Below, piece after piece: positions 51,123 to 61,551 of a DNA stretch of 64,000 nucleotides (positions are counted from its first letter, which is position 1; each line of letters starts with the position of its first letter). Source of the DNA: Pseudomonadota bacterium (GTDB taxonomy: Bacteria > Pseudomonadota > Alphaproteobacteria > Rhizobiales > Devosiaceae). The position numbers were made by a program, and so were the translations under genes. The notes beneath the pieces are model-generated. The model made no database searches. It worked only from the letters and a program-made list of their open reading frames with translations, and was not told the DNA's origin. The stretch is taken from NCBI GenBank assembly GCA_023391095.1, contig JAEWBN010000019.1, positions 62,001 through 126,000 on the forward strand. The letters are read 5' to 3'.

Positions 51123-52724
51123 ATGTCGCTTGCATCTGCTGCCGAGGCTCCGGCCCGGTCCGTTTCCGAACCGTTCCGCCTGCGCCGCACCTTTGCGATC
51201 ATTTCGCACCCTGACGCGGGCAAGACCACGCTGACCGAGCGCCTGCTGGCCGCGGCGGGGGCGATCCAGTCGGCCGGCGCGGTGCGCGGCAAGGCCGGAC
51301 AGCGTTCGACCCGTTCGGACTGGATGGAAATGGAGCAGCAGCGCGGCATTTCCATCACCTCGTCGGTGATGACATTCGACTATGACGGGCTCACGCTCAA
51401 TCTGCTGGACACCCCTGGCCACTCCGACTTTTCCGAGGACACCTATCGCACGCTCACCGCCGTCGACGCGGCCATCATGGTGATCGATGCGGCCAAGGGC
51501 ATCGAGGCGCAAACGCTCAAGCTGTTTGAAGTCTGCCGGCTGCGCGACATTCCCATCATCACCTTCATCAACAAGATCGACCGCGAGGGACAGTCTCCGC
51601 TCGACCTGATCGACGAAATCCAGGGCAAGCTGGCGCTGGACCTGACGCCCGTGCTGTGGCCGATCGGGCAGGGCGTGGACTTCGGCGGCTATATCGACCT
51701 CGTTGAAAAACGGGTGCTTAATCCGCAGGGCAAGACCGTTGCGGAGTTCGAAAGCCTTGAAGACCTGCTCGAGGTCGACGCTCTGGTCGATGATCCGGTG
51801 TTCATGACGGCGCTCGAAACGCTGGAAATGGCGCAGGCCATGTTGCCGAACTTCGATCTCGAAACGTTCCACGCCGGGCATCTGAGCCCGGTGCTGTTCG
51901 GTTCGGCGCTCAAGGGTGTGTCAGTGGCCGAGTTGCTGCGCACGCTGGGTGACTGGGGTCCCGAGCCGCGGCCGCAGCCGGCGCTGCCCGCGCCTATTCC
52001 GCCGGATGACAAGAAGGTCACTGGCTTCGTGTTCAAGGTACAGGCGAATATGGACGCCAACCACCGCGACCGGATTGCCTTCGTGCGTCTGTGCTCAGGC
52101 AAGTTCGAGCGCGGCATGCGCCTCAAGAACGTGCGCTCCGGCAAGGACATGGCGGTCTCGAACCCGATGTTCTTTTTCGGCAATAACCGTGAGCTGGCCG
52201 AAGAGGCCGTGGCTGGCGACATTGTCGGCATTCCCAATCACGGGACCCTGTCGGTGGGCGATACGCTGACCGAAGGCGCCAATATCAACGTGACGGGTAT
52301 CCCGAACTTCGCGCCGGAAATCATCCGGCGCGTGCGGCTGACCGACCACATGAAGTCCAAGCAGATGGCGAAGGCCTTGACCGACCTTTCGGAAGAGGGG
52401 GTGACGCAGGTCTTCCGCCGCATGGTGGGCGCGGACTGGATCGTGGGCGTGGTGGGCCAGCTGCAGCTCGAAGTGCTGTCGGCGCGCGTTGCCAAGGAAT
52501 ATGGCGTGCCCATCAGCTTTGAGAGCATCGGGTTTGAAGTGGCGCGCTGGGTGGAAAGCGACGATGCCGAGGAACTCAAGCGCTTCATCACGGCGCAGAA
52601 GATGAACATGGCCGAAGACCGCAACGACGCGCCGGTCTTCCTGGCGCAGAATGCCTGGTGGGCCGACCGGGCCAAGCAGGACTGGCCCAAGATCCGGTTC
52701 CTCACCACCAAGGAACGCCATTGA
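51123..52724 (+). CDS. prfC: Peptide chain release factor 3
   Basis: RF3 is a translational GTPase that recycles RF1 and RF2 after peptide release. The 533-residue protein has the G1 P-loop HPDAGKTT (29-36), the switch region with QQRGISITSSV, G3 DTPGHSDF and G4 NKID, followed by domains II and III as in EF-G-like factors. The start is placed at the ATG 51123; a TTG 27 bases farther upstream is in frame. No strong ribosome site is seen. Its stop overlaps the start of the methyltransferase gene (TTGA). Confidence 0.96.
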   Translation: MSLASAAEAPARSVSEPFRLRRTFAIISHPDAGKTTLTERLLAAAGAIQSAGAVRGKAGQRSTRSDWMEMEQQRGISITSSVMTFDYDGLTLNLLDTPGHSDFSEDTYRTLTAVDAAIMVIDAAKGIEAQTLKLFEVCRLRDIPIITFINKIDREGQSPLDLIDEIQGKLALDLTPVLWPIGQGVDFGGYIDLVEKRVLNPQGKTVAEFESLEDLLEVDALVDDPVFMTALETLEMAQAMLPNFDLETFHAGHLSPVLFGSALKGVSVAELLRTLGDWGPEPRPQPALPAPIPPDDKKVTGFVFKVQANMDANHRDRIAFVRLCSGKFERGMRLKNVRSGKDMAVSNPMFFFGNNRELAEEAVAGDIVGIPNHGTLSVGDTLTEGANINVTGIPNFAPEIIRRVRLTDHMKSKQMAKALTDLSEEGVTQVFRRMVGADWIVGVVGQLQLEVLSARVAKEYGVPISFESIGFEVARWVESDDAEELKRFITAQKMNMAEDRNDAPVFLAQNAWWADRAKQDWPKIRFLTTKERH

Positions 52725-53917
52725 GCGCGCTGGACCGCATCGGCGAGTTTGTCGCTGCGGTGCAGACCGCCTTTGCCGATGGCACGCTGACGCGTCTGAA
52801 GCTTGGCGGTTATCACGGCCCGGAAGCGGAGCTCAAATCTGCCGAGGCCCGCAAGGTCTCCATCAAGGCCGGCGAGCGGCTGAGCTTCGTGTTCCGCTAC
52901 AAGACACGCGATATCACCAAGAACCTGACGCTCAACGAGGCAGCATTGCTGCTGACGACCGGGCTCACCGAGGACTGGCGTAGCGCGCGGCTCGAAACGA
53001 CTGACTTTGACCTGCAGTTCGAGCGGCAGGGCGAGAAGATGCGGCTCAAGCGCAGCGACGTTGCCGGCCGGGAGGTTGCAGCCGCCAGCCACGATCGCGC
53101 GAAGAACCGGCCGCTGAGCGAGACTGGAAAGCCCTGGCTGCACGCGCTGGGCCTTACCGGCGCCAATGGGCAGGTGCGCAACGATGCGCAGGATAAATTC
53201 CGGCAAATCAACAAGATGGTCGAGATCTTTGCGCCCCTGATTCAGGGGCTTAACTCAAAGACTCCACGCATCCTCGATATGGGGGCGGGCAAGGGGTATC
53301 TCGATTTCGCGCTCTACGATTATCTCAGCGGGCTGGGACAGAGTGCCGAGGTGATCGGGGTCGAGATGCGCCCGCAACTGGTGGCCGATGGCAATGCCAA
53401 CGCCGCGGCGTCGGGGTTTGCGGGGCTGCGCTTCGAGACCGGCACCATCCTCGACTATGATGCAGGCGGCGCCGATGCGGTGATCGCGCTCCATGCCTGC
53501 GATACGGCAACCGACGACGCGATCTTTCAGGGCATAAAGGCGGGGGCATCGCTGATTGCCGTCGCCCCCTGCTGCCACAAGCAGATCCGTCGGCAGATGG
53601 AAGCAGGACAGCCGGACCAGACGCTTGATTTTCTCCTGCGCCACGGCACGTTTCTCGAAAAGCAGGCCGAGATGGTGACGGACGGGCTGCGGGCACTGAT
53701 CCTCGAAGCCAATGGCTACCGCACCAAGGTGTTCGAATTTGTCTCGGATGCCCACACGCCCAAGAACAACCTCATCGTGGCGCAGAAGGGCGGCGCTGGG
53801 TCGCGGGGTGCGGTGCTTGACCGCATCGCGGCGGTGAAGGCTATGTTTGGCATCGAAAAGCACTATCTGGAAGGTTTGCTGGACAGCAGACCGGAAAAGA
53901 CCACAGGCCCCCAATGA
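52721..53917 (+). CDS. SAM-dependent methyltransferase, METTL25/Methyltransf_32-like
   Basis: A 398-residue protein. The N-terminal 170 residues are a separate region with no family I recognise, rich in charged residues. The C-terminal class I methyltransferase domain shows motif I LDMGAGKGYLDF (185-196), an acidic VEMRPQ after it, ALHACDTATDDAI, and VAPCCHKQ (281-288), the Pro-Cys-Cys-His signature of the Methyltransf_32 group. Targets of that group are uncertain, RNA being a common suggestion. The TTG at 52721 is supported by AAGGA seven bases ahead and overlaps the prfC stop; its own stop overlaps the ferredoxin start (ATGA). The three are one coupled operon. Confidence 0.82.
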   Translation: MSALDRIGEFVAAVQTAFADGTLTRLKLGGYHGPEAELKSAEARKVSIKAGERLSFVFRYKTRDITKNLTLNEAALLLTTGLTEDWRSARLETTDFDLQFERQGEKMRLKRSDVAGREVAAASHDRAKNRPLSETGKPWLHALGLTGANGQVRNDAQDKFRQINKMVEIFAPLIQGLNSKTPRILDMGAGKGYLDFALYDYLSGLGQSAEVIGVEMRPQLVADGNANAAASGFAGLRFETGTILDYDAGGADAVIALHACDTATDDAIFQGIKAGASLIAVAPCCHKQIRRQMEAGQPDQTLDFLLRHGTFLEKQAEMVTDGLRALILEANGYRTKVFEFVSDAHTPKNNLIVAQKGGAGSRGAVLDRIAAVKAMFGIEKHYLEGLLDSRPEKTTGPQ

Positions 53918-54234
53918 CCAAAATTACCTATGTGACTGCCCAGGGCGAGCGTATCGAAACCGAGGGCGAGAACGGCTCGACCGTGATGGAAACCGCCATC
54001 ATGAACGCCGTGCCCGGCATTGTCGCCGAATGCGGCGGCGCCTGCACCTGCGCGACCTGCCACGTCTATATCGACGAAGACTGGCGCGGCACGGTCGGCG
54101 GTCCCTCCTCAATGGAAGAGGACATGCTCGACTTTGCCTTCGACGTGAAGGATGCAAGTCGGCTCAGCTGCCAGATCAAGGTGCGCCCGGAGCTGGATGG
54201 CCTGGTCGTGCACGTCCCGACCCGTCAGGGATAG
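53914..54234 (+). CDS. [2Fe-2S] ferredoxin, adrenodoxin type
   Basis: A 106-residue ferredoxin of the adrenodoxin/putidaredoxin class. Cluster ligands are Cys40, Cys46 and Cys49 (C-x5-C-x2-C in AECGGACTCATCH) plus Cys86; Cys44 is extra. Acidic patches around 68-73 would dock the reductase. It is coupled to the methyltransferase upstream, and cysG begins about 210 bases downstream. A paralogue at 60388 lies beyond the sulfite-reductase and FNR genes, so this gene may carry electrons to several partners. Confidence 0.93.
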   Translation: MTKITYVTAQGERIETEGENGSTVMETAIMNAVPGIVAECGGACTCATCHVYIDEDWRGTVGGPSSMEEDMLDFAFDVKDASRLSCQIKVRPELDGLVVHVPTRQG

Positions 54235-54445
54235 TTTTGCCGCGTTGTCTCAACCGTCGCCTAGGGTAGGCAAAATATTCTACCTCGGGCAGGGGCGCAG
54301 ATTTATTTGGCGGTGCAGGGGGAAAGCAGCGTGACTTGTTCCACTGCCGTCCCCTCAAGGGAAATATAAAAGCTATTGAATTTCAAAGTCTTGTTGCGAG
54401 AGGGAAGATTGGACTATTTTCCGCCAACTCTCGAACAGGATCATG
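54235..54445 (+). promoter_or_regulatory. Probable promoter region of the cysG operon
   Basis: About 210 bases without a gene. TTTTGCC (54235-54241) and GGCAAAA (54269-54275) form a wide inverted repeat that may end the ferredoxin transcript. Farther on, TTGAA-T-TTCAA (54376-54386) lies in an AT-rich block and could be a regulator site for sulfur control or part of a promoter. I could not fix -35 and -10 boxes. Confidence 0.4.
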
Positions 54446-55816
54446 ATGGGTTCCCTCAACACATTTCCGTTGAGCTACAAGGTTAAGGGCAAGCGTATCA
54501 TCATCGTCGGTGGCGGCGATGAGGCCCTCAACAAGGTCCGGTTGGTCGCTAAGACTACTGCTTCGATAGAGATTTACTCCCGCCAGATCGACGTTGACTT
54601 CCGCCCTTTCCCCGTCAGCCTCTTCGAACGCGCCGTGCAGGCGGAGGATATTGCCGGCGCGGCGCTCGTCTTCGTTGCGGAAGAAGGCCCGGATGCCGAG
54701 TTGGCGAAAGTGCAAGCGCGGCAGTCTGGCATTCCGCTCAATGTCGTTGATGTCCCTGATCAGTGCGATTTCTACACGCCTTCGATCGTGGAGCGTGCGC
54801 CGCTGACGGTGGCCATTTCCACTGAGGGCGATGCGCCGGTCCTGGCGCGGCTGGTGCGCGCACAGATCGAGGCGCTGCTTGCGCCCGGCATCGGAAAAAT
54901 CGCGAGTCTTGCCGGTGGCTTACGGCACAAGGTTGAGAGCCTGATTCATGATGGCGCGGCGCGGCGGCGGTTCTACGAGGACCTGGTGACGCGGCCCGGC
55001 ATGGATCAGCAATCGGCCGAAACGCTGCTCGACGCCCATGTCGCCAAAGGTGCGGGGCAGGGCGTGGTCTGGCTGATCGGGGCGGGGCCGGGGTCGGAAG
55101 ACCTGCTGACCTTGCGCGCCCAACGGCTGCTGCAGCAGGCCGACGTCATCGTGCATGATCAGCTGGTCCCAGCGGCCGTTGTGGAAATGGGGCGGCGCGA
55201 CGCCGAGCAGATCTGTGTTGGCAAGGCGCGTGGCCACCATTCTTTCAGCCAGGCGCAGATCAATACGCTGATCGTCCGGCTTGCGGGCGAGGGCAAGAAA
55301 GTTGCCCGGCTGAAATCCGGCGACCCCATGGTTTTCGGCCGCGCCGGTGAGGAGATTGCGGCACTGCGTGATGCGGGCATCCAGTACCAGATCGTGCCGG
55401 GAGTGAGCGCAGCGCTGGCCGCTGCTGCCGATACGGCGACGCCGGTGACGCTACGCCAGGTCTCGAGCGGATTTGTGATGGCCACCGCCCATGGGGCTGA
55501 CGACAAGGACCTCGCGCACTGGGCGGCGCTGGCCCAATCGGGCCTGACGCTGGCGCTTTACATGGGCAAGGCCATTGCGGCGAGCACAGCGCAGCGCCTG
55601 ATCGCGCATGGCGCGCCAGCCGATCTGCCGGTCGGCATTGTGGTCAACGCCGGTCGGTCTGACCGCCAGCCCTACGCCGGCACGCTCTTGAGCCTGTCGC
55701 AGGGCGCCGTCGACTTTGCCGACGGGCCCGCCATCATTCTGGTTGGACGAGCCGTGGCCGAAGGCGACTGGTCCGGCGCGGCAACTCTGGCCGAACATTC
55801 TTTCAAGGTAGCCTGA
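54446..55816 (+). CDS. cysG: Siroheme synthase CysG (three activities)
   Basis: A 456-residue fusion that makes siroheme from uroporphyrinogen III. The N-terminal half is the precorrin-2 dehydrogenase/ferrochelatase part with the NAD-binding KGKRIIIVGGGDEALNK; the C-terminal half is the SAM-dependent uroporphyrinogen methyltransferase with VWLIGAGPGSEDLLTLRA, the VSGVTAA-like VPGVSAALAAA and LYMGK segments. It feeds the siroheme needed by the sulfite reductase two genes downstream. ATG at 54446 with AGGA five bases ahead is preferred over the ATG three bases earlier. Confidence 0.95.
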   Translation: MGSLNTFPLSYKVKGKRIIIVGGGDEALNKVRLVAKTTASIEIYSRQIDVDFRPFPVSLFERAVQAEDIAGAALVFVAEEGPDAELAKVQARQSGIPLNVVDVPDQCDFYTPSIVERAPLTVAISTEGDAPVLARLVRAQIEALLAPGIGKIASLAGGLRHKVESLIHDGAARRRFYEDLVTRPGMDQQSAETLLDAHVAKGAGQGVVWLIGAGPGSEDLLTLRAQRLLQQADVIVHDQLVPAAVVEMGRRDAEQICVGKARGHHSFSQAQINTLIVRLAGEGKKVARLKSGDPMVFGRAGEEIAALRDAGIQYQIVPGVSAALAAAADTATPVTLRQVSSGFVMATAHGADDKDLAHWAALAQSGLTLALYMGKAIAASTAQRLIAHGAPADLPVGIVVNAGRSDRQPYAGTLLSLSQGAVDFADGPAIILVGRAVAEGDWSGAATLAEHSFKVA

Positions 55817-55819
55817 CTT

Positions 55820-56129
55820 ATGGAAATTCTCACCGGCAACGAGCTGATCTCCGGCGCCACGGTTTATCTGGATGCCAATGGCGTCTGGGTGGAAGACCTG
55901 CAGGCGGCGCGGCTGTTTTCCAAGGACGAGATTGCCGAGCGCGACGCCGCTCTTGCTGCGACCAAGGCTACGGGCCGGGTGATCAGCCTTGAAATCGAAG
56001 AAGTGACGCAGGAAGGCGGCGCCATCGTGCCCAAGCGCCTGCGCGAACGCATCAGGGCGGCGGGCCCCACCGCTCCCCTTACTCTCAATGGGCAGGCGTA
56101 TGATCGCCAGCACTTAGGTGACGACGGGC

Positions 56130-56143
<14 letters not shown>
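55820..56143 (+). CDS. DUF2849 family protein
   Basis: A 107-residue protein starting three bases after cysG and overlapping the sulfite reductase start by 14 bases. It begins with EILTGNELISGATVYLDANGVWV and has a basic C-terminus (KRLRERIRAAGP). DUF2849 is a small family found in alphaproteobacteria almost only between cysG and cysI, so a role in sulfite reductase assembly or regulation is likely but unproven. Confidence 0.88.
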
Positions 56144-57774
<1,631 letters not shown>

Positions 57775-57788
<14 letters not shown>

Positions 57789-59049
57789 ACTCGCCCCTGT
57801 GCCGGTTGCCAACGACAAACTGCGCGCGCTGGGCATTCTGGCGCTCAATGGCATGTTTGACGAGATGGATGCCGTTGGCGTGCTGCGCTATGCTGTAACC
57901 GATGTGTTACCGGGCGATCTGGCGATCGTATCATCCTTTGGGGCGGACTCGGCGGTGCTGCTGCACATGGTGGCGCAGGTGGACCCGTCCATGCCCGTCT
58001 ATTTCCTCGAGACCGGTAAGCATTTTCCCGAGACGCTGGCCTATGTCGAGATGCTCAAAAAGCAGTTCGGCCTCATCAATGTGCACGCGATCCACCCTGA
58101 TCCCAATGATGTGCGCCGGTTCGATCCCAATGGCGACCTCTGGGAAACGGACCCCGATTCCTGCTGCCATATCCGCAAGACCGAGCCGCTCGAGCCCATC
58201 ACCGAGCAGTATGGCGGCTGGGTCACGGGTCGGAAGCGCTACCAGACCAAGGAGCGCGGTGTTCTCCCGCATTTCGAATTGACCTCGGACGACCGCATCA
58301 AGGTCAACCCGCTGGCCTATTTCTCCGATGCCGATGTCATCGAATACCGCCAGAAGCATAACTTGCCCGAGCATCCGCTCTATGCCAAAGGCTACAAGTC
58401 CATTGGCTGCGCGCCCTGTACCTCCATCGTTGCCGAGGGCGAGGATCCGCGCGCCGGACGGTGGCGCGGCCTCAACAAGAAGGAATGCGGCATCCATTAC
58501 GATTTCAGTGGAGCGATCGCCAATCCGATGAAAGCTGCAAACCGCCATACGCTCTGGAAAGACGGCGCCTTCACCGCGGACCCCTTCAAGGACTGGGAAG
58601 AGGGCACCAATCCGGCCGATGCGCGCTATGTGCATGTGCCGCTTCCGGTGTTCCTGGCGAACCGCGCGGAGTTTCTTGCGAACCCGCATCCCATCGGACT
58701 GCTGGTGTCGCCCGGCGAGAAGATCGAGGACGTCGTGGACGACCTCGCCCGGTTTGCATCGGTTGCGATCCGGTTTCCGTCGTTTACCGACGGGCGGGGC
58801 TATTCCACGGCAAGGCTTCTGGTCGAGCGCTTCAGATATGCCGGTGAAATCAGGGCTGTAGGCGACGTTCTGCAGGATCAGATTCCGCATATGCGCCGCT
58901 GCGGCTTCAATGCGCTGGTAGTAACGCATGAACCCACGCGTCAGGCCTTGCTCGAAAACCGTTTGCCGGAAATGGCCGTATTCTATCAGCCGGTCGGGGT
59001 TACCGAGATCCCGCTTGGCACGCGGCCCTTCCTTCGCCGCGTCTCCTGA
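57775..59049 (+). CDS. cysH: Fused APS/PAPS reductase CysH and DUF934 protein
   Basis: A 424-residue fusion. Residues 1-255 are a PP-loop reductase: SSFGADSAVLLH (53-64), ETGKHFPETL, Cys130-Cys131 in CCHIRK, Cys212-x2-Cys215 in IGCAPCTS, and the catalytic Cys238 in KKECGIHY. The CC...CxxC set binds a [4Fe-4S] cluster, which marks the APS-preferring type. Residues about 260-408 match DUF934, a family normally encoded by its own gene beside cysH and cysI. The join is in frame with no stop. The ATG at 57775 has AAGGAGG six bases ahead and overlaps the cysI end. Confidence 0.93.
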
Positions 59050-59192
59050 GATAAGTCGAGCGCAATTATCGCCTTTAGGCGAGCCGGGGCCGCTGGTGAC
59101 AGCGGCGGTTCCCATGAACAGAGCGGGGCAGGCGCCCCAATGGGACCAATTCCGGAGCCCGAGCGGTTCCGGTTTCGAATGGACTTTGGAAA

Positions 59193-60218
59193 ATGAGCAC
59201 TGAGATCACCACCGATGTCGTTGTCATTGGCGCGGGCCCCTGCGGGCTGTTCGCTGCCTTCGAACTCGGGCTGCTCGACATCAAATGCCACTTCATCGAT
59301 ATCCTGGACCGTCCCGGCGGCCAGTGTGCCGAACTTTATCCGGAAAAGCCGATCTATGACATTCCGGGCTTTCCTGTTGTCACCGGCCAGCAGCTGACCG
59401 ACAACCTGATGGCGCAGATTGCGCCGTTTTCGCCGGAATTCCATTTTTCGCGCATGGTCAATTCCATCGAGAAGCTGGACGACGGCTCGTTCAAGCTGCA
59501 GACCGATGCTGACGAAACCTTTTTCACCAAGGTCGTGGTCATCGCGGCCGGCGGCGGCTCGTTCCAGCCCAAGCGCCCCCCCGTGGACGGCATCGAGCAG
59601 TACGAGAACAAGTCGGTGTTCTATGCCGTGCGCCGGATCGAGGATTTCCGCGGTGAGGATGTGGTCATTGTCGGTGGTGGCGACTCGGCGCTCGACTGGA
59701 CGCTGAACCTGGCGCCCATCGTGCGCACCCTGACGCTGGTTCACCGCCGCGATGCGTTCAAGGCGGCGCCGGCTTCGGTCAACAAGATGAAAGAGCTTGT
59801 GGCCGAGGGTAAGGTCAACTTCCAACTGGGCCAGATTGCCAAGCTGGACGGCGAGAATGGCCAGATCAACCACGTGCATCTGACGACCGATGCCGGCGAT
59901 CTGTCGATCCCCGCCACGCGCCTTCTGCCCTTCTTCGGCCTAACCATGAAGCTTGGCCCAGTGGCAGACTGGGGTCTTGAACTCAACGACAACACCATCG
60001 TCGTTGACACCGAGAAGTTCGAAACCTCGGTGCCGGGCATCTTCGCCATCGGCGACATCAACTCCTATCCCGGTAAGCTCAAGCTCATCCTTTCCGGCTT
60101 CCACGAAGCGGCGCTAATGGCGCAAGCGGCCAAGGCCATCGTGTCGCCCGGCGAGCGGGTTGTGTTCCAGTACACGACCAGCTCGACCAAGCTGCAGAAG
60201 AAGCTGGGCGTGGCGTAG
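59193..60218 (+). CDS. Ferredoxin-NADP reductase, thioredoxin-reductase-like
   Basis: A 341-residue flavoprotein with the FAD dinucleotide motif VVVIGAGPCGLFAAFE near the N-terminus and the NADPH motif VVIVGGGDSALDW in the middle; the C-terminal GDINSYPGKLKLILSGFHEA closes the FAD site. It lacks the redox CxxC of thioredoxin reductases, which is the mark of the YumC-type FNR. It exchanges electrons between NADPH and ferredoxin. With ferredoxin genes upstream and directly downstream it probably feeds the sulfite reductase. The 143 bases before it contain no gene. Confidence 0.92.
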   Translation: MSTEITTDVVVIGAGPCGLFAAFELGLLDIKCHFIDILDRPGGQCAELYPEKPIYDIPGFPVVTGQQLTDNLMAQIAPFSPEFHFSRMVNSIEKLDDGSFKLQTDADETFFTKVVVIAAGGGSFQPKRPPVDGIEQYENKSVFYAVRRIEDFRGEDVVIVGGGDSALDWTLNLAPIVRTLTLVHRRDAFKAAPASVNKMKELVAEGKVNFQLGQIAKLDGENGQINHVHLTTDAGDLSIPATRLLPFFGLTMKLGPVADWGLELNDNTIVVDTEKFETSVPGIFAIGDINSYPGKLKLILSGFHEAALMAQAAKAIVSPGERVVFQYTTSSTKLQKKLGVA

Positions 60219-60235
60219 GCTCGACCACAACCACG

Positions 60236-60305
60236 GTGTCATCCCCGCGAAAACGGGGATCTCCGTTTCTTTCAAACAGGGATTCCCCCTTTCGCGGGAA
60301 TGACC
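60236..60305. repeat. REP-like intergenic inverted repeat pair
   Basis: Two facing copies of a GTCATTCCCGCGAAA-type unit: GTCATCCCCGCGAAAACGGG at 60238-60257 and its near reverse complement, CCCTTTCGCGGGAATGACC at 60287-60305, with AAACGG/CCGTTT words inside. This looks like the palindromic repeats that are dispersed between genes in many alphaproteobacteria. It sits between the reductase gene and ferredoxin 2, where it may act as an mRNA 3'-end or mobile REP element. Confidence 0.7.
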
Positions 60306-60387
60306 TGGTGAATGGGCTGACGCGTGGCGACACTTGCGCTGACCGCCCATTGGGCGCTAAGCACGCCCCGCTGTTGAGGAGCGCCGC

Positions 60388-60708
60388 ATGAAGATCATCG
60401 TTACGGACCAGGCAGGCGACGTGCACGAGCTCGAAGGGCTTGACGGCTGGCGCGTCATGGAAGTGATCCGCGACTGGGGCCTCAACATCAAGGCCGAGTG
60501 CGGCGGGGCACTCAGTTGCGCCACGTGCCATTGCTACGTCGATAGTGAGTGGCTGGATGCCGTCGGTGCACCGAGCGATGAAGAAGAGGACATGCTGGAT
60601 AGCGTGGGAGACGTGAAGTCGAATTCACGCCTCTCCTGTCAGATCCTTTGCTCCGACGACCTCGACGGGCTCAAGCTGACGCTGGCTCCGAGCGCGGCGA
60701 AAGACTGA
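60388..60708 (+). CDS. [2Fe-2S] ferredoxin, second copy
   Basis: A 106-residue adrenodoxin-type ferredoxin, the same length as the one at 53914 and clearly paralogous. Ligands are Cys38, Cys44, Cys47 (AECGGALSCATCHC) and Cys84; Cys49 and Cys88 are additional and could be redox-active. GAGGAG precedes the ATG. Placed just behind the FNR gene, it is the more natural partner of that enzyme and of CysI. Confidence 0.93.
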   Translation: MKIIVTDQAGDVHELEGLDGWRVMEVIRDWGLNIKAECGGALSCATCHCYVDSEWLDAVGAPSDEEEDMLDSVGDVKSNSRLSCQILCSDDLDGLKLTLAPSAAKD

Positions 60709-60792
60709 GCGCTTTGCATTTGTCGAAGCATTAATACCTATGCGCGATGGTGGGGGATATTTCCCGCTGCCTCAGTAACATAGGTTATTTTT

Positions 60793-61548
60793 ATGCCCTC
60801 ATCTTGCGAGGCCTGCCGGTCTGGTGAAGATTTTCCAGTGCCCTTCACCATGGCGTTCCAGCCGATACTTGATGTGGTGGAGGATCGTATCTGGGGCTAT
60901 GAGGCGCTGGTTCGCGGCACGGACGGCGGCGGAGCCGCATCGGTTCTTTCGGCTGTAACCGATGCCAATCGCTACGTTTTCGACCAGGCCTGTCGCGTCA
61001 AGGCCATTGAGCTGGCGGGCGCAGGGGCGCTGGAGCCGGGCACGCGGCTTTCCATCAATTTCATGCCCAATGCAGTCTATGAGCCGCGCGCCTGTATCCG
61101 GGCCACGCTGGGGGCGGCTGCCCGCACGGGCTTTGATCCCAAGCGGCTGATGTTCGAATTCACCGAGAACGAGCGCATGTCCGATGCAGGGCATGTGGCA
61201 AACATTGTCAGCGAATACCGTCGCATGGGCTTTACCACCGCCCTCGATGACTTCGGCGCCGGCTTTGCAGGCCTGGGCCTGCTCGCAAAGTTCCAGCCCG
61301 ACCTCATCAAGATCGATATGGACCTGTTGCGGGGCATCGACGGCTCGCCGGCCCGGCAGGCCATCGTCACTGGCATTGTGGGCATTGCCGGGTCGCTGGG
61401 TATCACCGTGTTGGCGGAAGGCGTCGAAACGGCGGCTGAGCTCAGTTGCCTGCGGAGTGCAGGCATTGCCCTGTTCCAGGGTTACTTCTTTGCTCGCCCG
61501 CAGGTGGAAACCTTCCAGAGCATGGGAGACTTGCGGGCCGCGGCATAG
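60793..61548 (+). CDS. Stand-alone EAL domain c-di-GMP phosphodiesterase
   Basis: A 251-residue protein consisting of one EAL domain. All catalytic and metal residues appear present: Glu37 of YEAL, Asn89 in INFMPN, Glu122 in FEFTEN, Asp152-Asp153 in LDDFGAG, Lys173 in IKID, Glu209 in LAEGVET and Gln229 in FQGYFFARP. It should hydrolyse c-di-GMP to pGpG. No sensor or GGDEF domain is attached, so activity may be set by expression or partner proteins. The ATG has no visible ribosome site. The gene converges on ycjF with a 3-base gap. Confidence 0.92.
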   Translation: MPSSCEACRSGEDFPVPFTMAFQPILDVVEDRIWGYEALVRGTDGGGAASVLSAVTDANRYVFDQACRVKAIELAGAGALEPGTRLSINFMPNAVYEPRACIRATLGAAARTGFDPKRLMFEFTENERMSDAGHVANIVSEYRRMGFTTALDDFGAGFAGLGLLAKFQPDLIKIDMDLLRGIDGSPARQAIVTGIVGIAGSLGITVLAEGVETAAELSCLRSAGIALFQGYFFARPQVETFQSMGDLRAAA

Positions 61549-61551
61549 GCC

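Noticed and set aside
54376..54386. TTGAA-T-TTCAA as a CysB operator of the sulfur genes
   Set aside because: It is a short palindrome in an AT-rich block and a CysB consensus for this order is not known to me; kept only as a possible regulator site.
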